A DNA stretch of 64,000 bases, from contig NZ_FNFM01000002.1 of NCBI RefSeq assembly GCF_900101095.1, positions 124,001-188,000 on the forward strand, read 5' to 3'. Each line of letters begins with the position of its first letter. Within the stretch, counting starts at the first letter, position 1. The position numbers and the translations under genes are program-made. Positions 55,575 through 64,000 of the stretch are shown here, piece by piece. The notes beneath the pieces were generated by a model, which was not told where the DNA came from, did not search any database, and saw nothing but the letters and a program-made list of their open reading frames with translations. The DNA comes from Actinopolyspora mzabensis. GTDB taxonomy: Bacteria > Actinomycetota > Actinomycetes > Mycobacteriales > Pseudonocardiaceae.

Positions 55575-56917
55575 CGGGCCACTCCTGCCAGTGCGGGTTC
55601 CTCTGTCGTGTCCTGCCCGCGGTTGCTCTCGCACAGCGCGAGGAACTCTTCGCGGAAGTACTTGATGCCGCTGGTGATCGGGCTGACAGCGCCGTCACCC
55701 AGCGCGCAGAACGAACGGCCGAGCACGTTGTCGCAGACGTCGAGCAGCGTGTCGATGTCCTGCTCGCTGCCGCGCCCGTCCACCATTCGCTCCAGCACCT
55801 GCGCCAGCCAGAAACACCCCTCGCGACAGGGGGTGCACTTGCCGCACGACTCGTGCTCGTAGAACTGGGTCCACTTCATCACCGCCCACGGCACGGAAAC
55901 CGTCTCGTTGAAGATCATCAACGCGGTCGTGCCCAGCATGGACCCCGCCTCGGTGGCCCCCTCGAAGTCGAGCGGCACGTCGAGGTGGTCGGCGGTGAAC
56001 AGCGGCGTGGAGGACCCGCCCGGAGTCCAGAACTTCAGCGGGATCCCGTCCTTCATGCCGCCCGCCAGTTCCAGCAGTTCCCGCAGCGTCGTGCCCAGCG
56101 GAGCCTCGTACTGCCCGGGACGTTCCACGTGCCCGGACAGCGAGAAGATCTTCGGCCCGGGGGACTTCTCCCGCCCCATGGCGCGGAACCAGTCCGAACC
56201 ACCGTTGACGATGTAGGGCACCGAGGCGATCGTCTCGACGTTGTTGACGGTGGTGGGCGAGGAGTACAGCCCCGCCTGCGCGGGGAACGGTGGTTTCAGC
56301 CTGGGCTGACCGCGCTTGCCCTCCAACGAGTCGAGCAGCGCGGTCTCCTCGCCGCAGATGTAGGCACCGGCTCCGGCGTGCACCACCATGTCCAGGTCGA
56401 ACCCGGAGTCCAGGATGTTCTTGCCGAGGTAACCCGCCTCGTACGCCTCGCGCACCGCGTGGTGCAATCTGCGGATGCAGTGCAGCGCCTCGCCGCGCAC
56501 GTAGATCATGCAGGTGCTCGCCCGCATCGCGTAGGCGGCGATGACGCAGCCCTCGATCAGCGAGTGCGGGTCGGCCATCATCAGCGGGACGTCCTTGCAC
56601 GTCCCCGGCTCACCCTCGTCGGCGTTGATCACCAGGTAGTGCGGTCGGGAACGGTCCTTGGGCATGAAGCCCCACTTCACCCCGGAGGGGAAGCCCGCAC
56701 CGCCCCTGCCGCGCAGCCCGGCAGTCTTGACCAGTTCGATGAGCTGGTCGGGATCGGCCGCGAGCGCGGTGCGCAGCGCGGTGTAGCCCTCGAGCTGCTC
56801 GTAGGTGCGCAACGACCAGGACTCCGGGGACAGCCAACGCCGGGTGAGCACGGGAGTCAGCGGACTCACCGCGGCCCGTTCCGGGGCGCTGCCGTCTGAT
56901 GCGTTCGCTTCGGTCAT
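55571..56917 (-). CDS. nuoF: NADH-quinone oxidoreductase subunit F
   Basis: NuoF binds NADH and FMN at the tip of complex I. The 448-residue protein has [20 protein letters not shown] for FMN/NADH binding, [13 protein letters not shown], and the [4Fe-4S] site [12 protein letters not shown] with a downstream Cys in RSFCALGD. The start at ATG 56917 lies 9 nt after the nuoE stop. The N-terminus is slightly extended, which is normal for actinobacteria. Confidence 0.97.
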   Translation of the reverse strand: MTEANASDGSAPERAAVSPLTPVLTRRWLSPESWSLRTYEQLEGYTALRTALAADPDQLIELVKTAGLRGRGGAGFPSGVKWGFMPKDRSRPHYLVINADEGEPGTCKDVPLMMADPHSLIEGCVIAAYAMRASTCMIYVRGEALHCIRRLHHAVREAYEAGYLGKNILDSGFDLDMVVHAGAGAYICGEETALLDSLEGKRGQPRLKPPFPAQAGLYSSPTTVNNVETIASVPYIVNGGSDWFRAMGREKSPGPKIFSLSGHVERPGQYEAPLGTTLRELLELAGGMKDGIPLKFWTPGGSSTPLFTADHLDVPLDFEGATEAGSMLGTTALMIFNETVSVPWAVMKWTQFYEHESCGKCTPCREGCFWLAQVLERMVDGRGSEQDIDTLLDVCDNVLGRSFCALGDGAVSPITSGIKYFREEFLALCESNRGQDTTEEPALAGVAR

Positions 56918-56926
56918 CGCCTGCCC

Positions 56927-57727
56927 TCACTTCTTCTCCGGAATGGGCGGAAATTCGACCTCGTCGGGCATCGGTGGTGCGTTCCAGCCCTGTTCGCGGG
57001 CGAGTTCGGCACCGCGCACCGTCTCGGGGGCCGCGGCCGACGACTCGGCGGCCTCCGCCGCACCGGGCCCGTCGAAGAACCCGGCGAGCTGACGCTCGGT
57101 GTCCCGGAAGTCGGTCAGCGGCGCGCCACGGGTCGGCTGCGGCCGCTCCCCGCGCCGCAGCGCCCGGACCGTCTCCAGCGCGCTCTCGGCCGTCTGGTTG
57201 TCGAAGTACTCGTAGTTGACCTGCAGCACCGGCGCGAAGTCACAGGCCGCCAGGCACTCGGCGTGCTCCAGCGTCACCGAGCCCTCGGCACCGGGGGTGC
57301 CCGCGGTCTCCTCGTGCCCGGTGCCCAACTCCTCGGACAGCGCACGGTATACCTCGTCGCCGCCCATCGCCGCGCACAGCGTGTTGGTGCACACGCTGAC
57401 CAGGAACTGCCCGCACGGTTGCCGCTTGTACATCGTGTAGAACGTGGCGACCGCGTTGACCTCGGCGGTGGACAGCGCGAGCTGCTCGGCGCAGAACCGC
57501 ATCCCCTCGGCGGTGACGTGCCCCTGCACCGACTGCACCAGGTGCAGCATCGGAAGCAGCGCCGAGCGGGACTCGGGATAGCGCTCGATGATGCTCCGCG
57601 CCTCGGCCCGGACGCGTTCGCCGAACACCGCCTCCCCCGCCGCGGCCTGTTCCGCCGACTCGGTCGGGGACTGCCCGCCGGGGGTGAGCACGTGCTCGGT
57701 GGTCGTGTAGTCGAACTGCTCGGTCAT
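56927..57727 (-). CDS. nuoE: NADH-quinone oxidoreductase subunit E
   Basis: This [2Fe-2S] (N1a) subunit is next to NuoF. The 266-residue protein has VCTNTLCAAMGG and ECLAACDFAPVLQVN, the four cysteine ligands of the thioredoxin-like fold, after the helical N-terminal domain (IIERYPESRSALLPMLHLVQSVQG). The C-terminus extends about 60 residues with Pro/Ala-rich sequence. The ATG at 57727 immediately follows the nuoD TAG, so the genes touch without overlap. Confidence 0.96.
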   Translation of the reverse strand: MTEQFDYTTTEHVLTPGGQSPTESAEQAAAGEAVFGERVRAEARSIIERYPESRSALLPMLHLVQSVQGHVTAEGMRFCAEQLALSTAEVNAVATFYTMYKRQPCGQFLVSVCTNTLCAAMGGDEVYRALSEELGTGHEETAGTPGAEGSVTLEHAECLAACDFAPVLQVNYEYFDNQTAESALETVRALRRGERPQPTRGAPLTDFRDTERQLAGFFDGPGAAEAAESSAAAPETVRGAELAREQGWNAPPMPDEVEFPPIPEKK

Positions 57728-59110
57728 CTAGCGGTCCACCCCACCCATCACAGGATCGATCGAGGCCACGACGGCGATCACGTCGGCGACCAGCCCACCT
57801 TCGGCCATCGCCGGGAACGCCTGCAGGTTCACGAAGCTGGGGTCCCGGACGTGCACCCGCATCGGGCGGGTCCCGCCGTCCGACACGTGGTGGTAGCCCA
57901 GCTCCCCCCTGGGAGCCTCGACCGGCGTGTACGCCTGGCCAGGCGGGACGTCGAATCCCTCCGTGACCAGCTTGAAGTGGTGGATCAGCGACTCCATCGA
58001 CTGACCCATGATCTTGCGGACGTGGTCCAGCGAGTTGCCCATGCCGTCCGGCCCGATGCTCAGCTGGGCGGGCCAGGCGATCTTGGGGTCGTCGACCATG
58101 ACCGGTCCGGGTTCCAACTTGTCCATGCACTGCCGGACGATCCGCAGCGACTGCCGGATCTCCTCCACCCGCAGCAGGAACCGCGCGTAGCAGTCGGCAT
58201 CGGTGCTGGTGGGAACCTCGAAGTCGAACTGCTCGTAGCCGCAGTAGGGCTCGACCTTGCGCAGGTCCCAGGCCAGTCCGGCAGAGCGCAGGATCGGGCC
58301 GGTGGTGCCCAGCGCCAGGCAGGCGTCCAACGGCAGGTAACCGACGCCCTTGAGGCGTTGTTTCCAGATCGGCTGGCCGCTGAAGAGCTTGTCGTAGTCG
58401 GGCAGCCTGCTCTCCATGACCTTGCAGAACTCCAGGACCTTCTCCCGGGAGTTCTCCGGGATGTCCTGGGCGACCCCGCCCGGTCGGATGAAGGCGTGGT
58501 TCATCCGGAGCCCCGTTAGGAACTCCAGCAGGTGCAGCACCTCTTCGCGGTCGCGGAACCCGAAGGTCATGCCGGTGGTGGAACCGAGTTCCATCGCGCC
58601 GGTGGCCAGGAAGACCAGGTGCGAGGAGATCCGATTGAGCTCCATCAGCAGCACCCGGATCGTCTGCGCCCGTTCCGGAGCGGACACCCGCAGCAGCTTC
58701 TCCACGCCCAGGGAGTAGGCGGTCTCGTTGTGCAGCGGCGCCAGATAGTCCATCCGCGTGACGAACGTGACGCCCTGGGTCCAGGTGCGGTACTCGGTGT
58801 TCTTCTCGATACCGGTGTGCAGGTAGCCGATCACCGAGCGGGCCTTGGTGACGGTCTCGCCCTCGAGCTCCAGGACCAGCCGCAGCACGCCGTGGGTGGA
58901 GGGGTGCTGCGGGCCGAGGTTGATGACGACGCGCTCCTCCTGCTGCGTGTCGTCCAGGAAGTCCTCCCAGTCACCACCGGTGACCGTGTAGACCCTGCCC
59001 TCCGTGGTCTCCCGGGCGGAGGCGGCGAACGGGTCGCCACCGGACCGATCACCGCCGGACCCGTCACCACCCGGTCGGGAACCGGTGGGGGTTTCGGCGT
59101 CGATACTCAT
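57728..59110 (-). CDS. nuoD: NADH-quinone oxidoreductase subunit D
   Basis: This is the quinone-site subunit of the peripheral arm, related to [NiFe]-hydrogenase large subunits. The 460-residue protein has [22 protein letters not shown] with the quinone-binding His, [12 protein letters not shown], and the C-terminal [10 protein letters not shown] used ATG 59110 with AGGAGG upstream. Longer in-frame sequence reaches into nuoC. A Gly/Asp-rich N-terminal stretch ([16 protein letters not shown]) is unusual but in frame with the start. Confidence 0.96.
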   Translation of the reverse strand: MSIDAETPTGSRPGGDGSGGDRSGGDPFAASARETTEGRVYTVTGGDWEDFLDDTQQEERVVINLGPQHPSTHGVLRLVLELEGETVTKARSVIGYLHTGIEKNTEYRTWTQGVTFVTRMDYLAPLHNETAYSLGVEKLLRVSAPERAQTIRVLLMELNRISSHLVFLATGAMELGSTTGMTFGFRDREEVLHLLEFLTGLRMNHAFIRPGGVAQDIPENSREKVLEFCKVMESRLPDYDKLFSGQPIWKQRLKGVGYLPLDACLALGTTGPILRSAGLAWDLRKVEPYCGYEQFDFEVPTSTDADCYARFLLRVEEIRQSLRIVRQCMDKLEPGPVMVDDPKIAWPAQLSIGPDGMGNSLDHVRKIMGQSMESLIHHFKLVTEGFDVPPGQAYTPVEAPRGELGYHHVSDGGTRPMRVHVRDPSFVNLQAFPAMAEGGLVADVIAVVASIDPVMGGVDR

Positions 59111-59180
59111 GCTGCCTCCTCGAACAGCGCGACCGCCCGGCTCCGAGTCCGGAGGCCGCACCCGATGGATCCAGGCCCGC

Positions 59181-59917
59181 TCACGTGTAGGACCTGCGCT
59201 GGTCGGGCGGTGGAACCTCGGCTCCCTTGTACTCCACCGGGATGCCACCGAGCGGATAGTCCTTGCGCTGCGGGTGGCCGTCCCAGTCGTCCGGCATGAG
59301 AATCCGCGTCAGGGACGGGTGGTCGTCGTAGACGATGCCGTACATGTCCCAGGTCTCACGTTCCTGGAAGTCGGCCGTCGGGTAGACGTCGACCACCGAG
59401 GGGACGTGCGGGTCGGCCACGTCCACGGCGACCTCGACGCGGATCCGACGCCGGTAGGTCAGCGAGGTGAGGTGACAGACCGAGTGCAGCCGTTGCGGCA
59501 CATCGGGGCCGTAGTCCACCCCGGACAGACTGCTGCAGAGCTCGAACCGCAGCGCGGGCTCGTCGCGGAACGTCCGGCAGATCTCGACCAGATGCTCCCG
59601 GTCGACGTAGAAGGTGATCTCGCCGCGGTCCACGGTGATCCGCAGTACCGCCGAGTCCGGGATACCGCGCCGTTTCATGCCCTCGAACAGCTCGTCGGCC
59701 ACCTCGTCGAACCAGCCGCCGTAGGGCCGTTCCGCCTCCGGCGGGACGTAGGCGGGCACTCGGAGACCGCCGTAGCCCGAGGTGTCCCCGCTGCCGGTCA
59801 CGCCGAACATGCCCTTCCGGGCGCGACCCGCCACCATCTGTTCGGGGGCCGCTTCCTCCGTGGGACCGGTGTGCTCGGCCGCCGTCTCCGGGAGTCCCCC
59901 GGTGGTGTCGTCACCGC

Positions 59918-59921
<4 letters not shown>
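59181..59921 (-). CDS. nuoC: NADH-quinone oxidoreductase subunit C
   Basis: This 30-kDa peripheral subunit has 246 residues. The conserved core includes [70 protein letters not shown] and the motif [16 protein letters not shown] near the C-terminus. The N-terminal 40 residues are disordered. The ATG at 59921 overlaps the nuoB stop (ATGA). Confidence 0.96.
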
Positions 59922-60631
<710 letters not shown>

Positions 60632-60724
60632 CTCGGCACTCCTTCCCACGAGTCGCCCCGGCGAACGGGGCACCACCGATCCCGACGCGCCCGCACCGGA
60701 CGGCTGTCGTACTCACTTCGCCGC

Positions 60725-61090
60725 TCAGTTCCAATCGAAACCACCACGCCGCCACACGTAGAGATCGGCGAAACCGAAGGTCAGGATGAACAGGATCACC
60801 GCGACCACGCCGTAGAGCCCGAGGGCGTCCGCGGAAACGGCGTAGGGGAACAGAAAGACCATCTCGATGTCGAAGAGGATGAACATCATGGCCGTCAGGT
60901 AGTAGGCGACCGGCATGCGGCCACCGCCACCGACCGGCTGCGGCGAGGGTTCGATCCCGCACTCGTAGGCGTCGAGCTTGGCCTTGTTGTACCGACGCGG
61001 ACCGACCAGCGGCGCGATCGCGACGGAGAACGCGGCGAAGCCGAACGCCAACGCGAACATCAGCACCAGCGGGATGTAGGGATCCAGCAC
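60725..61090 (-). CDS. nuoA: NADH-quinone oxidoreductase subunit A
   Basis: This 121-residue subunit has three membrane spans, with the conserved loop between the first two (KLDAYECGIEPSPQPVGGGGRMPVAYYL) including the functional Cys, then FDIEMVFLFPYAVSAD. The start is GTG 61090. It is the first gene of the nuo operon, so the promoter should lie in 61091-61249. Confidence 0.96.
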   Translation of the reverse strand: MLDPYIPLVLMFALAFGFAAFSVAIAPLVGPRRYNKAKLDAYECGIEPSPQPVGGGGRMPVAYYLTAMMFILFDIEMVFLFPYAVSADALGLYGVVAVILFILTFGFADLYVWRRGGFDWN

Positions 61091-61184
61091 TGTGCCTGCC
61101 TCCTTAATCCAGTTCCCGCTACGCCCCGAGCGAGCTCGGCGACCACACTCAGCACTTTATGCTTCCGGCTGCACGCACCCCGTA

Positions 61185-61203
61185 TTGAGGTGAACCTAAC
61201 TTT
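61185..61203. promoter_or_regulatory. Weak DtxR/IdeR-like half-palindrome upstream of nuoA
   Basis: TTGAGGTGAACCTAACTTT contains AGGT-GA-ACCT and a GAACCTAA stretch that loosely resembles an iron-regulator box. It lies about 100 nt upstream of the nuoA start. Several positions deviate from the known consensus. Confidence 0.2.
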
Positions 61204-61249
61204 ATGAATTACCGCACAGGGCCGTCGGAATCTGATCAGACGGGCGCCC

Positions 61250-62548
61250 TCAGGCGCTAGGTGTGAGCCGAGTAGTGGTACTTATCACACGATCCACGGC
61301 GTCACCTCCCCTGCTGTCGTAGAGGTTGGCCAGCAGCTTGAGCACGAAGCGCATCAGCGACCTGCGGGGAAGGCCGTACTTCGTGGCGGTGCGCATCACC
61401 GTCGGGTGGCCGATGATCTTGCTGAACAGGTTTCCCATCCGGAAGTAGCCGCCCAGCGATTCGGCGACGGCATCGGGGTAGCGGGCGAGCGCGCGTTCCC
61501 TGGCGGCGGCATCCGTCCGGGACCTGGCCTGGATCACGCACTCGGCGGCCAACCGGGCGGCCTCCATCGCGTAGGCGATCCCCTCGCCGTTGAACGGGTT
61601 GACCATTCCGCCGGAGTCACCGACCAGCAACAGGCCGGAGCTGTAGTGCGGCATCCGGTTGAAGCCCATCGGCAGCGCGGCCCCGCCGATCCGGCCGGTG
61701 GCGTTGTCCTCCCGGAGTCCCCATTCCTCGGGCGTGCCGTCCAACCAGGTGCGCAGCAGCGCCCGGTAGTCGGTCTTGCCGTAGGCCTTCGAGGTGGACA
61801 GCACCCCCAGCCCCACGTTGACGGTGCCGTCCCCCATCCCGAAGATCCAGCCGTAGCCGGGCAACAGCTCGGCGCCCTTCGGGTTCGAGCCGTTCCAGAG
61901 CTCCACGTGCGACTCCAGGTAGTCGTCCTCGGCGCGCGGGCTCTCGTAGTAGCGCCGGACGGCCACGCCCATCGGGCGGTCCTCCCTGCGCTGCAGGCCC
62001 ATGGACAGCGCCAGCCTGCCCGAGACTCCCTCGCAGGAGATGACCAGCGGCGCCCGATAGCTGACCTCGGCGCGTTCCGGTCCGGACTTGGCGTGCACCC
62101 CGGTGATACGACCGGTTCGGTCGTCGGTGATGGCCTCGGTCACCGAAGTCCGCTGCACCAGCCTCGCTCCCGACTGCTGCGCGTGGCGTATCAGCAGATC
62201 GTCGAAGTCGTTCCGGGGGCGGACGACCCCGTAGGGCGGGTACTCGGCCAGTTCCGGCCAGTCCAGTTCCAGCCGCACGCCGCCGCCGACCACCCGGAGG
62301 CCCCGGTTGTGCAGCCAGCCCGCCTCCGGGCGGGTGTCCACCCCGAGGTCGATGAGTTCCTTGACCCCGCGCGGTGTGATGCCGTCGCCGCACACCTTCT
62401 CCCTGGGGAAGGCGCTCTTCTCCAGGACGAGAACGTCCAGGCCCGCCTTGGCGAGGTAGGTGGCGGCGGTTGCCCCCGCCGGTCCCGCTCCGACGACGAT
62501 GACCTCGGCGTCGTCGGTGGCCCGGCCTCGGATGGGGGTGGTTGTCAT
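61250..62548 (-). CDS. menJ: Geranylgeranyl reductase family FAD enzyme, probable menaquinone reductase
   Basis: This flavoprotein should saturate one isoprene unit of menaquinone. The 432-residue protein begins with the FAD dinucleotide-binding motif VIVVGAGPAGATAATYLAKAGLDVLVLEK and has KVCGDGITPRGV near 51-62, GYGWIFGMGDGTVNVGLG, and GLLLVGDSGGMVNPFNGEGIAYAMEAARLAAE. The CGDGI pattern and the position beside menG and the polyprenyl synthase match MenJ of mycobacteria. It is divergent from menG. Archaeal-lipid and chlorophyll reductases share the fold, but the context favours menaquinone. Confidence 0.9.
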   Translation of the reverse strand: MTTTPIRGRATDDAEVIVVGAGPAGATAATYLAKAGLDVLVLEKSAFPREKVCGDGITPRGVKELIDLGVDTRPEAGWLHNRGLRVVGGGVRLELDWPELAEYPPYGVVRPRNDFDDLLIRHAQQSGARLVQRTSVTEAITDDRTGRITGVHAKSGPERAEVSYRAPLVISCEGVSGRLALSMGLQRREDRPMGVAVRRYYESPRAEDDYLESHVELWNGSNPKGAELLPGYGWIFGMGDGTVNVGLGVLSTSKAYGKTDYRALLRTWLDGTPEEWGLREDNATGRIGGAALPMGFNRMPHYSSGLLLVGDSGGMVNPFNGEGIAYAMEAARLAAECVIQARSRTDAAARERALARYPDAVAESLGGYFRMGNLFSKIIGHPTVMRTATKYGLPRRSLMRFVLKLLANLYDSRGGDAVDRVISTTTRLTPSA

Positions 62549-62852
62549 GGTGCTCCTTGTCCAGCCTTGCTGTTCGGATCGACGTCGTTCCCCTCCGATG
62601 ATCCCGGCGGAACGCGCCGCCGCACCGCCCGAGCGACATCGGCGACCTTGTGAATAAGTTCACTAACGAGTCTAGGACGGACATCCCGCTCGATCGAGAC
62701 ATCGCGAGCGAAAGAAATCGCGACCGCGGCGGAAGTAGCGCGGCGAACGCGGCTCGGGGCGGGAGGGGCCGCCGTCCGCCCGACACGGTCCGCCCGCCGC
62801 GGTACCGGGCGCTGCCTCCTCCGGGGCACCCGGCTAGACCGTTCGGGCGCCT

Positions 62853-62923
62853 CGATTTCTCGCGAAATCGCCGCCGCAGTGGGGCGGTGCGGCCCCGGCT
62901 GCCGTCGATTTCTCGCGAAATCG
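62853..62923. repeat. P palindrome pair 5
   Basis: Two perfect 18-bp copies of CGATTTC-TCGC-GAAATCG (62853-62870 and 62906-62923) have starts 53 bp apart. They are identical to the left copy at 36861. This is the only P pair between divergent rather than convergent genes. Confidence 0.88.
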
Positions 62924-63010
62924 CCGAGTCGTCGATGCGGTACCGAACTCCCACCGCCCCCACGGGCCGAACCCCCGCCCGCGGAAGCCGAGTCGCCGGA
63001 CCCCCACTAG

Positions 63011-63016
63011 TAGGCT
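63011..63016 (+). promoter_or_regulatory. Candidate -10 box of menG (leaderless)
   Basis: TAGGCT fits the actinobacterial TANNNT pattern and ends 6 nt before the menG GTG. No Shine-Dalgarno precedes the start, which suggests a leaderless transcript. Confidence 0.4.
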
Positions 63017-63022
63017 GCGGGT

Positions 63023-63712
63023 GTGTCTCGAGCCGGCCTGGACAGGAATCCCCGTGCGGTAGCCGCGATGTTCGACGGCGTCGCCCGTGGCTACGACCGC
63101 ACCAACACGGTGCTCTCCTTCGGGCTCGACCGCCACTGGCGGAACGCGACCCGTCGGGCACTCGCTCCCGCACCGGGAGAACGAATCCTGGACCTGGCCG
63201 CCGGAACCGGCGTTTCCACCGCCGAGTTCTCCCGCTCGGGCGCGTACTGCGTGGCCGCCGACTTCTCACTGGGGATGCTCGCCGCCGGTGGCCACCGGAA
63301 GCTGTCGATGGTGGCGGCCGACGCGCTTCGTCTCCCGTTCGCCGACGATGCGTTCGACGGGGCCACCATGCTTTTCGGGCTTCGGAATCTGGCCGACACC
63401 GAGGCCGGGCTGCGGGAGATGGCACGCGTGGTCCGCCCCGGTGGCAGGCTGGTGATCTGCGAGTTCTCCACCCCCACCTACAGGCCGTTGCGCGCCGCCT
63501 ACCGCAACCTCGCGTTGCGCGCGGTTCCACCGGTCGCACGGACCGTCGCCAGCAACCCGGACGCCTACGTCTACCTGGCCGAGTCGATCCTCGCCTGGCC
63601 CGACCAGCGGGAGCTCGCCGCCACGATCGCCCGCTCCGGCTGGTCCGAGGTGGCCTGGCGTGATCTCACCGGAGGAATCGTAGCCCTCCACCACGCCTGG
63701 AAACCTTACTGA
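63023..63712 (+). CDS. menG: Demethylmenaquinone methyltransferase
   Basis: MenG adds the C-methyl group to demethylmenaquinone from S-adenosylmethionine, the last ring step of menaquinone synthesis. The 229-residue protein has [28 protein letters not shown], motif [42 protein letters not shown] and [16 protein letters not shown], all typical of UbiE/MenG. The start is GTG 63023. The context (MenJ, polyprenyl synthase, complex I) supports the menaquinone rather than the ubiquinone role. Confidence 0.95.
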   Translation: MSRAGLDRNPRAVAAMFDGVARGYDRTNTVLSFGLDRHWRNATRRALAPAPGERILDLAAGTGVSTAEFSRSGAYCVAADFSLGMLAAGGHRKLSMVAADALRLPFADDAFDGATMLFGLRNLADTEAGLREMARVVRPGGRLVICEFSTPTYRPLRAAYRNLALRAVPPVARTVASNPDAYVYLAESILAWPDQRELAATIARSGWSEVAWRDLTGGIVALHHAWKPY

Positions 63713-63888
63713 CCGAACTCGTCCGGTGGGGCGTGGCACGCCCTGTGTGGAGACCAGCCGGACCGGGCGAACCCGCGCACCGCTCCGCACCCCGCACGTG
63801 AGCGAGCCGGGATTCTTGACCGGAGCATCGCCGCGCGGCCACGCGCAATTGGCCTGCCGGTTACCCATAGCGAGCACAATGGTGCGGT

Positions 63889-64000
63889 ATGAGTGTTTCG
63901 CCTCCCCCGAGGACCGGCCGTGCGGAGCAGGCGCTGATCTCACGCGCGTTGGAGACCGCGGGGCGGCTGGCCAACGAAGCGGCCGATGTCATCACGGCAA
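63889..64000 (+). CDS. Start of an unidentified gene (truncated by window end)
   Basis: An ATG at 63889 opens a frame beginning MSVSPPPRTGRAEQALISRALE and running to the window end (37 codons). The Arg/Ala/Glu-rich helical start is protein-like and GC bias is coding-like, but no domain can be assigned from so little sequence. Confidence 0.5.
   Translation, partial: MSVSPPPRTGRAEQALISRALETAGRLANEAADVITA

Larger units (their letters stand above)
62549..63022. other. Divergent spacer with P pair and menG promoter
   Basis: This spacer lies between the menJ and menG starts. It contains the P palindrome pair at 62853-62923 and a likely leaderless menG promoter at 63011-63016. A sequence related to the flank of the 10.2-kb pair (CTCCCACC...GGGCCGAAC) follows at about 62945-62985. 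No gene is recognised. Confidence 0.6.

Noticed and set aside
52863-55862. A 999-codon plus-strand frame across nuoG
   Set aside because: Antisense shadow of nuoG. The composition is not protein-like and the minus-strand protein has all iron-sulfur motifs.

Overview
The window is high-GC chromosomal DNA of an actinomycete. Ribosomal protein, HadAB, conservon, F420-oxidoreductase and MenG/MenJ genes all have actinobacterial form, GTG and TTG starts are common, and several gene blocks keep the order known from Mycobacterium. These include tRNA-Thr/tRNA-Met/rpmG/hadA/hadB, tRNA-Trp/secE/nusG/rplK/rplA, rplJ/rplL, and menG/menJ/polyprenyl synthase/htpX/yajQ. hadC and other mycolic-acid genes are absent, so a Pseudonocardiales-type organism (Saccharopolyspora, Actinopolyspora or a relative) is my best guess. 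That is an inference, not a determination.

Layout. Positions 1-12,100 hold the translation and transcription block on the minus strand (rplL, rplJ, rplA, rplK, nusG, secE, tRNA-Trp, hadB, hadA, rpmG, tRNA-Met, tRNA-Thr). Two plus-strand genes (a membrane protein and a GT-C-like glycosyltransferase) and an aminotransferase interrupt it. Positions 12,200-18,000 hold an EAL phosphodiesterase with a degenerate GGDEF domain, an alpha/beta hydrolase, a deazaflavin-dependent oxidoreductase and small unknown genes. Positions 18,100-23,340 are a four-gene conservon (cvnD, cvnC, cvnB, cvnA). Positions 24,100-26,200 encode a DUF485/solute:sodium symporter pair.

Positions 26,300-35,000 look accessory: a haloalkane-dehalogenase-like hydrolase, a pentapeptide-repeat membrane protein, a GNAT acetyltransferase, and a KAP-type P-loop NTPase that ends in a response-regulator-like domain. 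They are followed by a MarR/MFS/quinone-oxidoreductase islet. That islet lies between an intact tRNA-Tyr and a degraded copy of its 3' half, an att-site-like arrangement. Positions 35,300-41,300 hold yajQ, rmlA, htpX, a YceI-family protein, and a dimethylargininase divergent from an Lrp/AsnC regulator.

Positions 41,600-63,700 are respiratory: an anchored protein with a C-terminal sunset-like domain, a long-chain polyprenyl diphosphate synthase, all fourteen nuoA-N genes in order, the menaquinone side-chain reductase MenJ and the demethylmenaquinone methyltransferase MenG. The polyprenyl synthase makes the quinone tail, MenG methylates the ring, MenJ partly saturates the tail, and complex I reduces the product.

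The most unusual content is non-coding. Three families of repeated, self-complementary sequences (called P, R1 and R2 here) sit mainly in spacers between convergent genes at about 10.0-10.4, 16.8-17.1, 36.9-37.4 and 41.3-41.6 kb, with a P pair at 62.9 kb. R2 copies keep a stem although the paired bases differ between copies. P motifs come in pairs about 54 or 77 bp apart. I do not recognise these as a named family.
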